From Diplolepis rosae (Eukaryota; Arthropoda; Insecta; Hymenoptera; Diplolepididae), in assembly GCA_030998225.1 (NCBI GenBank), contig JAPYXD010000466.1:620001-684000 (forward strand): 64,000 nt of DNA. Direction: 5' to 3'. Positions 10,855-20,699 of this stretch are shown here, piece after piece. The notes under the pieces were generated by a model that worked only from the letters and a program-made list of their open reading frames with translations, searched no databases and was not told the origin of the DNA. Position numbers and translations under genes: made by a program. Positions within the stretch are counted from its first letter, which is position 1, and each line of letters starts with the position of its first letter.

Positions 10855-11435
10855 TATATTTTGTACCGGGTAAACAAAAAACGAATACTACTCCAAGAAT
10901 CCAAAATCGAGGAAAATTATGGAGTCGTTACAATAACTTGAAAACCAAATTAGGTAAATTTTGAAGAAGTTGAAATTAATGATTTACCAGCTGCAAAAGG
11001 TACGTTGAAAAATTCATATTCTATAATTTTTGTACCCAAAGTACTCAAACCAAAGAACCACATCTACTTTAGCGATTCCTTGTATTCTATGGGCCCTTGG
11101 TAATTAATTTTAAAACTCGCTATACTACAAACAATGAATCTGAACGCAGGACAATGTGCCCCTGAAGAGAGCACAATAAATACATTAACAGCAACATCAG
11201 TAAAACGCTTCGCGGCCTTACAGTACTTGAAAAGCAACGTAGGATCGCTTGAAGAGCAGCAAGAAAATTGGAAAACTTGTCTGCTAGAATGACTATCCTT
11301 TTCGGAATCTCACTCTATTTACGAATATATTAATGCATTCCCTGCTTTGCGTACACAAATCGAATATAAATTGTTGTTACTAGACATTAACCATCGTTTC
11401 GCTGCGAAGAAAAACGCTTTATACGGCAGCTAGTA

Positions 11436-11799
11436 ATACTTGTCGCGTCCCATTACACAAATTGGTGTACAAAAGGGTGATTTTACTGAAGAACTACTCC
11501 AGAATCCAAATGGTTTGTAGATTTATAACAGAACATTTACATCAACATTGAACAATTTTGAATCTATTCCACTAGAAATCTTTTTATTTGCAGATACACG
11601 GAAAAAATAATTACTGGGAAATTTACATGACAGAGTGCTCGACTTTCAGATACGTTCAAAAGTTACTTAAAACTAGAAGTCCGTGAAAATTCTGAGTACG
11701 CAAAATGTATAATTTCTATGCACTCGTGCATGGAAACTTCAAAGCCAGTCAATGAAATTTTTATAGACTATCAAAGTCAATAAGAAAAAAAAAACGATT
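11436..11799. other. AT-rich spacer with a possible MITE end
   Basis: ACACGGAAAAAATAATTACT at about 11596 resembles the termini of other MITEs here (7375, 43064). No matching right end was found, perhaps because family A copy 2 begins at about 11800. Confidence 0.3.
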
Positions 11800-11934
11800 T
11801 TCACAAACTACCTTTTTACATTATCATCATGGATGAGAAGGTATTGGTTTTATGTGAAAAATGACTTTCGAAATTTTCATCAAATCTTTACGTTTTGAGA
11901 CCCCCTGAGTCAGAAAAAAGGGTTTTTACGAAAG

Positions 11935-11965
<31 letters not shown>

Positions 11966-13350
11966 AGGTCGTGTGCGGCATAACTCTCGATAGAATTATC
12001 AGATTCAATTGAGCTTTGGCACACTTTATCGAAGCCGAAAAATTAAGGACAAGTTCGTTAACTAGCCACATCCAATCAAAATTGAGGGATTTTGAAATTT
12101 GTGTTTTTGAAAATAACTTTTTGAAAAAATCAAAAATTTCAATACTGGTTTTAGATAGTGCCCATAAATCTCTAAAAATTATCCTGATAACATTTTTTGA
12201 ATAAATCAAAATTAGAAATGTTACAACATATTCAAATTCGAAAAAAGTCAATATCAAAATTCCATTTTCCAGTTAAATTATACGAGATACGAAAAAACGT
12301 TATGATACAATATTATTTTCTACATAAAGTGCTACAAATTTGAATTGTAACATTTTTTCATAAGATGCATATTTTTCTTTTTAATTCAAAAAAACAATAT
12401 TGAAAATCCAAAATTCAATTTTTTAACAATAATATTCGAAATACGAAAAAAACGCAAGAATACAAAGTTTGTCGTTTCAAAAAGATCTACAAATTTTGTC
12501 TCACACAGTTTCTGATAAAACATATATTTTTCGTTTCAATTAAAAAAAAAACGATTAAAATTCAAAAAATCCATTTTTTAGATAAAATATGTGAGATACA
12601 AAAAAAACGTTTAGATGGAAAATTATTTGCCTAAATGAGGTCTACAAATTCTCATTAAGACATTTCGGGACAGGAGGTATATTTTATGTTTTGACTTTTA
12701 ATATTAAAAAAATTCGATTTTTTTCACCAAAATATGTAAGATACGAAATAAGCGCTGTTCTGCAAAATCGTTTCCTTAAGTAAAGTCTACGACTGTTTTT
12801 TCTTTTTGAGAGATTTTGAAGAAAATAAATTATTTTAATCATGTAATTTATTAAAAAGTTACACTGAAAAAAATGGTTAGTAAAACCAACTACTTCGGTT
12901 TGTAAAATATGCCTCAGCTATTTTATTAGTTGGCACAACAATTTTTTTGTTTGGTGTTACTATCTCAATTGTTATCACAAGAACTTGGGTAGTAACACCA
13001 ACCAAAAAAATTGTTGTGCTAACTAATAAAATAGCTGAGGCATATTTTACAAACCGAAGTAGTTGGTTTTACCAACCATTTTTTTCAGTGTACTGAAATG
13101 TATACAGAAAATCGAGCGCGAAGCGCGAGCGCCATGATGAGAATGTGTTCCTTAAGGCTGATAGAGCCTTAAGTAAATTAAATTTCCTGTTTCACTTAAA
13201 CTGAAAAAGAAATTTTAGTGAATTTGAGAAAATGAGTAATTTACATCATCTTTAATATTATAAAATTGGTTTGAGCTTCAGTATCAAATTATAATAAATA
13301 AACTTGAATGTATGTGAAGAGCACAAGAACGAGCGCGAAGCTCGAGGTCC
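11800..13350 (-). repeat. Family A repeat, copy 2 (reverse)
   Basis: Reverse-orientation copy: GATGAGAA end, GAGACCCCCTGAGTC, a (TCTG)n tract at 11936-11965, the AT-rich body, and GC-rich blocks GAGCGCGAAGCGCGAG near 13110 and GAGCGCGAAGCTCG near 13331. A 62-codon plus-strand frame at 12016-12204 is nearly identical to that in copy 1. A MITE is inserted at 12862. Confidence 0.85.
12862..13090. mobile_element. Perfect hairpin MITE with TA duplication
   Basis: The 229-bp element begins CACTGAAAAAAATGG and ends with the exact complement. The arms are near-identical through AACTACTTCGGTTTGTAAA and most of the length. Family A copies at 19.6 and 32.8 kb preserve the unoccupied site (AAAAGTTACTGAAATG), which proves the insertion and a TA target duplication. 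A diverged second copy is at 49506-49730. Confidence 0.92.
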
Positions 13351-13539
13351 AGAAAGAACGGAGTGCGCACTCTTTAGAAGAAGTATCTGTCATTTCTATA
13401 ATTTTTTCAAAAAGTTTACAATAAAATTTGAAAGAATTAGGTTCTTTGACTATGCTTCAATTAATCTAGGACAATCTTTCATTTTTTCGATGTAACTATA
13501 ATACATATGATTATTAAAAAAATAAGTAGCAATGAGCAT

Positions 13540-13912
13540 TCATGTAACACGTGCCCCCACGGTGCCCCTCACTTCATACGACACCAAACGCTCAAGCCAC
13601 ATTAAATGACCACCTCCATTCGATACACAAAAAGCAGCTCTTTTTCGCGCATTCTGCATAATATTGGGCAGCGTTTCGGGCGTTATAGCAGCTATTTCGG
13701 CTCGTATGTTACATTTAAGTTCGTCAATTGTCTTTGGCTTGCTGACATAAACTTTGCTTTTTAAATAACCCCAAAGAAAAAAGTCAGGTACAGTTAAATC
13801 CGGAGAACGAGGATTTTTTACGATAAGCACGCACAGTTTTCACAATTGAACGATTGTTTTCAATGTAAAACGCTATGATTTCAGCGCGTTCTTTCGGTGT
13901 GTATTGACTCAT
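13540..13912 (-). pseudogene. Internally deleted DDE transposase (Tc1/mariner-like)
   Basis: From ATG 13912 the minus strand reads MSQYTPKERAEIIAFYIENN and then RSIVKTVRAYRKK. This is an N-terminal helix-turn-helix start common in insect Tc/mariner-like proteins. At about 13830 it jumps, out of frame, to NPRSPDLTVPDFFLWGYLKS, the motif around the last catalytic residue. A C-terminal tail containing NIRAEIAAITPETL and NGGGHL follows. Roughly two-thirds of the protein, with the first two catalytic acidic residues, is missing. A TAGCGCCGC motif lies 50-70 bp upstream. It is clearly inactive. Confidence 0.85.
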
Positions 13913-14087
13913 GGTTAAAATCAGGCCGTGCAAACCTAATGGAAAGGTGGTGGACCGTTAGCAACTAGCGCCGCGTACAGCACTGCGCATGAACTACCAT
14001 TATATGTGCACGTGTTAGCGCATATACATGCATACGTAGGTTCTTTAAATGTGTTACAAAGAATATATTAAAATAAAATTAAAAGGA

Positions 14088-14200
14088 AATTGAAGATTTA
14101 GCGCAAAATTGTGAAAATTTAATTCAAGAGTGAGAAGTTATGTTGATATCAACTCACTCTTTAATTACATTTACACAATTTTGCCTTAAATCATGGTTTT
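14088..14200. mobile_element. Small hairpin repeat
   Basis: The arms TTTAGCGCAAAATTGTG and CACAATTTTGCCTTAAA flank a nearly palindromic core with GAGTGAG and CTCACTC and a central TTGATATCAA. It lies immediately downstream of the THAP remnant's last coding codon. Confidence 0.65.
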
Positions 14201-14579
14201 CTCGTCATAAATAAAAATCAAAAATATCTGTAATTTGTATTTTTATTTTCAGAAAATATAGTTGCTTAGCACATTTTGCGTTGATTTTTGTATTACAAGA
14301 TAATCGAACACTTTGTGGGGTCGAGATAGCTCTCTTCGGTGTTGTGTGAAAGTCTTCTCCAAGTACATCCTTGCTGCTTCCTGCTTCTGGGATATCTTCT
14401 GATTCTTTTTTCTGGAATATAGATTAAAAGCATTTAATTTATATGAATATTTGAAATTTATTTCTTAGGTATTTTATAAAATAAATAAAAATAAATTTTA
14501 TAAAATAAAACTCCAGTTACATGTTTCGCGAAATTGTGGTGGGAATTTCTGACATTGTGGAATTTGTATTGGCAATTCT

Positions 14580-15880
14580 CAGCTATTTTTACATAAATAA
14601 TCCTTTGTAATTTTATACTATATATGTACTTGCATCTATATCTTCAGTAACATTTAGACAGAAGTACACTGCTGGTCGAAATTATTTGTTCACTTGTTGT
14701 TTCAGCTATTCCTAAAGTGTCTTAATTTTTATGATAATAAGTTGAAATTTTTTCCTATCATAAAATAAAAGTTAATAAAATTTTGCAAATAACAAATAAA
14801 ACAAAATAAAAACCATCTAGTTTTAAATAACGTTGGATTAATTCTGAATCATAGGTTGATAAGGTCGATATAGTAGAGTTCCGTTGTCACGTACAGTGAT
14901 ACACTCTTCTAATGATCGACATAATCGACTGAAATGATTTAGAAAAATCAGAAAAAATAACAAAATGTTAATTTTATAAAAAAATATTTCAAAAAACTTG
15001 AAATTTCAATCATTCTGAAAAATATTAACAACTCTGAAATTAATTAAGATTTTTAAAAGTTTTTTGTCTCATTTAAATGGTAGGTTTTCATAGTATTTTG
15101 CTAACTAATCAAGATATTTTCAGATTTTTTTTCCTGGATTCTACCCGGCGTCAAAAATGATACAAAAAGGTCATACAATTTTTAAAATGTGTAGCTACTT
15201 ACAAGAAATTTTTAAAAACCAATGTGTATCATATTTTAATAAAATTTATAGATTACTGTCTTCATTTGAAAATTTTCGACATGTTTGTACCATGTTTGAC
15301 CCCAGGGTAGAATCCAAAAGAAAAATTCTAAAAATATCTTGATAAGTTAACAAAATACTATGAAGAGTAACCTTCAAAATGAGACCAGAAACGTTTAAAG
15401 GTCTTAATTAATTTCAGTGTTATTAATATTTATTCAAAAAGATCGAAATTTGACGTTTTTTGCAATAGATTCTTATAAAATTATCATTTTGCCTTCAACT
15501 TGGGCTCACTAGATGCAAAATTTAAATAATTATAAAAATTAAGACACTTTAAGAATAGCTAACACAGCAGGTGAATAAATAATTTTGACCAGTAGTGTAT
15601 ATACTACTTTTTTAGTTTGGTATCTCAAAATTACGTGCTAGAATTTTATTGTCATTCCTAAGGAAGTTTTAGATACTTCATCGAAGTTTGTTGTACTATT
15701 TTATGTAAATTTTCTTACGATTTTTACATTTTTTCACATTTTCAAAGTTTACTTCGAAACAGGGCTCATATATGTAATATTTTATTTATTGCACTTAAAA
15801 TTTTAGAAATAAAGATCACTAATGAGGACTCTGATCAGAGTCGAAAAGTTTGAAATTATATACAATATCGTATGAAATTA
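14580..15880 (+). mobile_element. Family B element copy, interrupted
   Basis: The 14580-14666 and 15598-15860 parts match, in order, the right half of the foldback at 50995-51978: AATCCTTTGTAATTTTATAC, TCTTCAGTA(A/C)CATTTAGACA, GCTAGAATTTTATTGT, then GGGCTCATATATG and the hairpin core at 15817-15855. A Tc1-like element sits between them. The copy lies inside the THAP remnant's intron. Confidence 0.8.
14667..15597. mobile_element. Tc1-like non-autonomous TIR element
   Basis: Left end CACTGCTGGTCGAAATTATT and right-end complement CACTACTGGTCAAAATTATT begin TIRs of about 80 bp, with TA on both sides. A further inner palindrome (TGGATTCTACCC / GGGTAGAATCC) extends the fold. No transposase remains. 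The central 14830-14945 stretch recurs inverted at 54530-54640. Confidence 0.85.
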
Positions 15881-16275
15881 AAAATATTGTTACTTACGTG
15901 GGCAAACTGCACGCTACTTTCTTCAAAGTCTCGTGTGCCTTCTGCAGGTTTTTCTACTTCGGGAATAAAAATTTCGAAGTCTGATGGGGAAGAAACACTC
16001 GCCGGTTTAATGTTCACATCACTTCCACTCGACACATCACTACACGACGGTAAATTTAACGTCGGAAAAATGTCGATGACAAATAAAAAATTGTCTTTCT
16101 AGTACTTCGAGGTATCCTAACCTTGACAAGTAGGGATTTGAGCATGCTTCTATCCATCGTTGTCCGGCATTTTCTTTCTTCGGAAACCGATGAATTAACA
16201 CATTGTTCTTCCGACCCCTTTTGGAGGTACACCCACTCACAGCACACTGAATTTCGTACTTCGAATTCATTTTAA

Positions 16276-16552
16276 ATGATTATAAAGCGCGATCGCGTAC
16301 GAATTGTTGATACATATATACAACAATGGCGGAACTCATACGAAGCCGTTCCCTTTGCCGCACTCCGCCCGCTTCCGACAACTAGCGCCGCGTACACCAC
16401 CGCACATGAACTATCCTACGGGGACACCCAATACATTAGAGGTCGACCTGCCCTGGTTAAAATGGTACTGAATGACGTTTCAGAATCGTGCTCATTTGTC
16501 AAAATCGGCTGAAAAACAACAGATTTATTCAATGTTGAAATACCGAAGGTCT
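16276..16552. promoter_or_regulatory. GC-richer region upstream of the THAP remnant
   Basis: Holds CTCCGCCCGCTTCCGACAAC and ACTAGCGCCGC at 16361-16391, about 110 bp upstream of the THAP start on the minus strand. Nearly the same string occurs at 31646-31685, and a shorter form at 13961-13980. It is a plausible promoter part, inferred from position and recurrence only. Confidence 0.35.
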
Positions 16553-16599
16553 ACACGGAGAAAAATGGATATTGACCCATAATATTATAAGCAATAAGT

Positions 16600-19430
16600 T
16601 GGGTTCTAGTGGGGCCCGGACTATAATTTCCTCATCTAGAAAAAACTGGTAGGGGCGCTGTTAGCACCTGATTAGTATTTCTAGTCCAGAAAAAACCGAT
16701 AGGGGCCCTGTCAGGTTCTAGTGAGGAATTCCTTGTTTCGCTTAAGTATGGAAAATCTATTTGTATCTGGCGGGGCCCCGACTAGAGAATCCCTATTTGT
16801 AATATTTGTGGTTAAGGTTAGGTCCAGTAGATACAAAATAACCTTTATTCTTTATTCCCATTAAAATTTGATCTTATCTGAGAAAAATGGAGATTTTCCG
16901 AACACGGTCTTGGATAAGATCAATACTTAAGAGGAAGCAACAAAATTTAAGAAAACTTTTTCATAATTTTAACTCGAATTCGCATGTAATTATAATAATT
17001 ATATGCGAGCACGTGCGTGTATGTGTGTGTATCTTATTGTGTCGAGGTAATAACAATAACTAAACATGTAGTTCAATTAACATGGGGTAAATAGTAAAAT
17101 CAATTGAAGCTTTCATAATAAACATAAGCGGTAGAAGTTACTACATAAGTGTAGTTAGAAAAACAAACTATTGATAAGTAAATAAGTGTACTATTTTTTT
17201 AATAGTTTTTCTTTATTTTTTCGTTATGCGATAATTTTCTTGATTCAAAAGTTTCATCATATTTTTGGAATTGAAAAAACTCAAATTTTTTAGATTCTGA
17301 ACATACGTTGATTTTACTCTTGAAAACAAAAATTAAAGGAATCATAACCTGTATAAAGTATCACTAATATACAATAATAAAAATTAATACTTCTAAAATG
17401 TATATAAATCTTTTTATTATGTAATGTTCTTTAATTAAAAAATTTGATATGTTTATTTCAAAAATATTTCATTTTATATAAAAACGATTTAATAATTTAA
17501 AATTTTAATCAGAATCATAAATTGGCATAAAATTTTAAAATTCCCGATTACACGGGGCCCATACACTTCTTACACGGCCCTGCAGTAGTTGCAGGTTATA
17601 AGCGCTATTTTCTTTCTTGTATTCCAAACGTGCGCAGCCGAGAGGCTTAGTCGTTAGGTTAGTAATGCGTTAATCATAAGTAGAGAGGGTTCGAACCCGC
17701 AGCGTTAAGAATAATTTTTAAACCACCTGAACGAGCGCTTGTGTAGTGTAGAAGGGGGGGTGTGTGTTTGTAGGTGTGTATATAAAAATAGTAAGTTAGA
17801 GTCTACTTGAAAGTAAATACAGTTATGAAATGTACTAATAAGAATATTCATCGATTCAACTACTGCTCTTACTTGATTTACCCCTATGTTCCTGCGGATC
17901 ACTTAACTTCAAAAATTACACTGGGACCTTTGTAAACTATGGAAAGTAAGTTAAAAAGTAGTCAAACTTACTGAGATCTTTTTTCAGTGCACGTGTAATG
18001 AAAAAGTACTGTCAATTTACTCAGAAAAAAATTTCCTAGCTTGAAAACAGATTTTTTACTGTGAAAACAGTAAACTTAACCTTCCAGGCGAATATCCCTC
18101 CATTGCCGTTAAAAATGTTAAATATTAGAGTCTTAACTCTAATTTCCCCTGTACTTTTTCTCTCAGTGTGGAAAATCGTTTTTATTTATTATTTTCTCAG
18201 TGAGATACCTGAACAAAATTGGTCACGCGACTCTGCTAATATATGCCTCGTCGGTAACGTAACGCTTTTGTCGAGGTGGGCCCTACTAGACTTTCTAGTA
18301 GGGTTTTAGTGAGGTCAGCCCTTACACTTCCCCACCTACAAAAAAAGACACCATTAGGGCACTATTGGACCTACGCATTGAATTTAAGGGTATATATCAG
18401 CTGAGTCACGTGACCAATTTTGTTCAGGTATCTCACTGAGAAAATAATAAATAAAAACGATTTTCCACACTGAGAGAAAAAGTACAGGGGAAATTCGAGT
18501 TACGACTCTAATATTTACCACTTTTAACGGCAACGGAGGGATATTCGCTTGGAAGGTTAATTTTAACTGTTTTCACAGTAAAAAATCTGTTTTCAAGCTA
18601 GGAAGTATTAATTTTTATTATTTTATATTAGTGATACTTTATACAGGTTATGATTCCTTTAATTTTTGTTTTCAAGAAATCAACGTATGTTCAGAATCTA
18701 AAAAATTTGAGTTTTTTCAATTCCAAAAATATGATGAAACTTTTGAATCAAGAAAATTATCGCATAACGAAATTATGCATTAAAGTTCGCAATAAGTAAT
18801 TCCAACTAATGAAGTACTATTAAAAAAATAGTACACTTATTTACTTATCAATAGTTTGTTTTTCTAACTACTCGTATGTATTAACTTCTACCGCTTACGT
18901 TTATTATGAAAGCTTCAATTGATTTTACTATTTACCCCATGTTAATTGAACTACATGTTTAGTTATTGTTATTACCTCGACACAATAAGATACACACACA
19001 TACACGCACGTGCTCGCATATAATTATTATAATTACATGCGAATTCGAGTTAAAATTATGAAAAAGTTTTCTTAAATTTTGTTGCTTCCTCTTAAGTATT
19101 GATCTTATCCAAGACCGTGTTCGGAAAATCTCCATTCTTCTCAGATAAGATCAAATTTTAATGGGAATAAAGAATAAAGGTTATGTTGTATTTACTGGAC
19201 CTAACCTTAACCACAAATATTACAAATAGGGATTCTCTAGTCGGGGCCCCGCCAGATACAAATAGATTTTCCATACTTAAGCGAAACAAGGAATTCCTCA
19301 CTAGAACCTGACAGGGCCCCTATCGGTTTTTTCTGGACTAGAAATACTAATCAGGTGCTAACAGCGCCCCTACCAGTTTTTTCTAGATGAGGAAATTCTA
19401 GTCCGGGCCCCACTAGAACCCAACTTGAAA
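16600..19430. mobile_element. 2.8-kb palindrome, family E foldback
   Basis: The outer arms begin AAGTTGGGTTCTAGTGGGGC at 16600 and end with the complement at about 19430. Pairing continues inwards through GGCGGGGCCCCGACTAG (16.77/19.24 kb) and a block with AAGACCGTGTTCGG-type text, to GAGATACCTGAACAAAATTG (18.20/18.41 kb). A stretch of about 640 bp (17395-18035) is present only in the left arm. A related single arm at 41.3-42.8 kb has it too, so the right arm probably lost it. The central loop is about 170 bp. No coding sequence was seen. Confidence 0.85.
17632..17706 (+). ncRNA. tRNA-like (SINE head) module in family E
   Basis: Shows an A-box-like GCCGAGAGGCTTAGTCG and a canonical B-box GGGTTCGAACCC with the usual spacing. 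It resembles a type II tRNA gene head but does not fold into a full cloverleaf by eye. The second copy at 42288 has the B-box mutated to GGGTTCGAATCT. It is probably a SINE-derived or pol III promoter relic, not a functional tRNA. Confidence 0.5.
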
Positions 19431-19459
19431 TAAGGAAAGATAGGGCAATTTCTACACGG

Positions 19460-20690
19460 GATACTGAAGCTGAAACCAATTTTATAATATTAAAGATGAT
19501 GTGAATTTCTCATTTTCTCAAATTCACTAAATTTCTTTTTCAGTTTAAGTCAAACAGGAAATTCAATTTACTTAAGGCTCTATCGGCCTTAAGGAACACA
19601 TTCTCATCATGACACTCGCGCTTCGCGCTCGATTTTCTGTATACATTTCAGTAACTTTTTAATAAATTACATGATTAAAATAATTTATTTTCTTCCAAAT
19701 CTCTCAAAAAGAAAAAATAATCGTAGACTTAATTTAAAGAAACGATTTTGCAGAACAACGCTTATTTCGTATCTCACATATTTTGGTGAAAAAAATCGAA
19801 TTTTTTAATATTAAAAATCAAAACATAAAATATACATCCTGTCGAGAAATTTCTTAATAAGAATGTGTAGAGCTCATGTAGGCAAATAATTTTTCATCTA
19901 AACTTTTTTTATGTATCTCATATATTTTGTCTAAAAAATGGAATTATTGAATTTTAATCGTAGTTTTTGGAATTGAAACGAAAAATATATGTTTTTTTAT
20001 AAACTGTGTAATACAAAACTTGTAGATCTTTTTGAAACGAACAACTTTCTATTCTTACGTTTTTTTCGTATTTCACATATTATTGTTAAAAAATTGAGTT
20101 TTGGATTTTCAATATTTTTTTTTAAATTACAAAGAAAAATATGCATCTTATGAAAAAATGTCACAATTCGAATTTGTAGGTCTTCATGTAGAAAATAATA
20201 TTGTATCATAACGTTTTTTCGTATCTCGTATAATTTAACTGGAAAATGGAATTTTGATATTGACTTTTTTCAAGTTTTAATATGCTGTAACATTTCTAAT
20301 TTTGATTTAATCAAAAAATGTTATTAGAATAATTTGTAGAGATTTATGAGCACTATCAAAAACCAATATTGAAATTTTTGATTTTTTCAAAAACACAAAA
20401 GTAGTGCTCAATCCCTCAATTTTGATTGGATGTGGCTGATTAACGAACTTGTCCTTACGTTTTTGGCTCCGATAAAGTGTACCAAAGCTCAATTCAATCT
20501 GATAATTCTATCGAGAGTTATGCCGCACACGACCTACTACAGACAGACAGACAGACAGACAGACACTTTCGTAAAAACCCTTTTTTCGGACTCAGGGGGT
20601 CTCAAAACGTAAAGATTTGATGAAATTTTCGAAAGTCATTTTTCACATAAAACCAATACCTTCTCATCCATGATGAGAATGTAAAAAATG
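19460..20690 (+). repeat. Family A repeat, copy 3
   Basis: Includes AAGGCTCTATCGGCCTTAAG, CTCGCGCTTCGCGCTCG (19612), the unoccupied MITE site near 19650, a (CAGA)n tract at 20539-20565, CTCAGGGGGTCTCAAAACG and the GATGAGAATGTAAAAA end. It abuts the right end of the family E palindrome. Confidence 0.85.
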
Positions 20691-20699
20691 TATATATGG

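Larger units (their letters stand above)
8098..11435 (+). pseudogene. Multi-exon gene remnant of unknown family
   Basis: I do not recognise the family. Coding-looking blocks run in one direction. (1) 8098-8212 reads through LLLDEIEIIRLIAESGPRMK. (2) About 8650-8932 ends in ARAQLPMFPD and has at least one frame change. (3) A GTAAGT donor at 8933 and a TTTTTAG acceptor ending at 9073 join it to 9074-9211, with YLATNVPAGQLVLKSGD and RTELVRCAVDYLFQNF. (4) 9331-9401 carries FIKAAEKIVLAYPSEREG. It runs on at 10857 with YFVPGKQK once the inserted element is removed. (5) About 11150-11435 contains ALQYLKSNVGSLEEQQE and IEYKLLLLDINHRF, with one stop. Retained GT-AG introns mean it is not a retrocopy. 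It could be a transposon-borne or a host gene. Confidence 0.55.
14205..16270 (-). pseudogene. THAP-domain gene remnant, two exons
   Basis: Exon 1 (16270 down to 15898) starts MNSKYEIQCAVSGC and carries a complete THAP zinc-finger pattern: C9-x4-C14, FP at 29-30, W39, C64-x2-H67 and a following HFSD. This is the C2CH DNA-binding fold of THAP proteins and P-element transposases. A one-base frame change near 16052 leads into LPSCSDVSSGSD and an acidic linker ending VQFAH. A GTAAGT donor and a TTCCAG acceptor join exon 2 (14411 down to 14205) in phase: KKESEDIPEAGSSKD, then PKRAISTPQSVRLS and AKQLYFLK, stopping at 14205. This layout suits the start of a P-like or other THAP transposase. No catalytic domain follows, so a truncated transposon gene is likelier than a host factor. 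The intron holds nested repeats. Confidence 0.75.
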
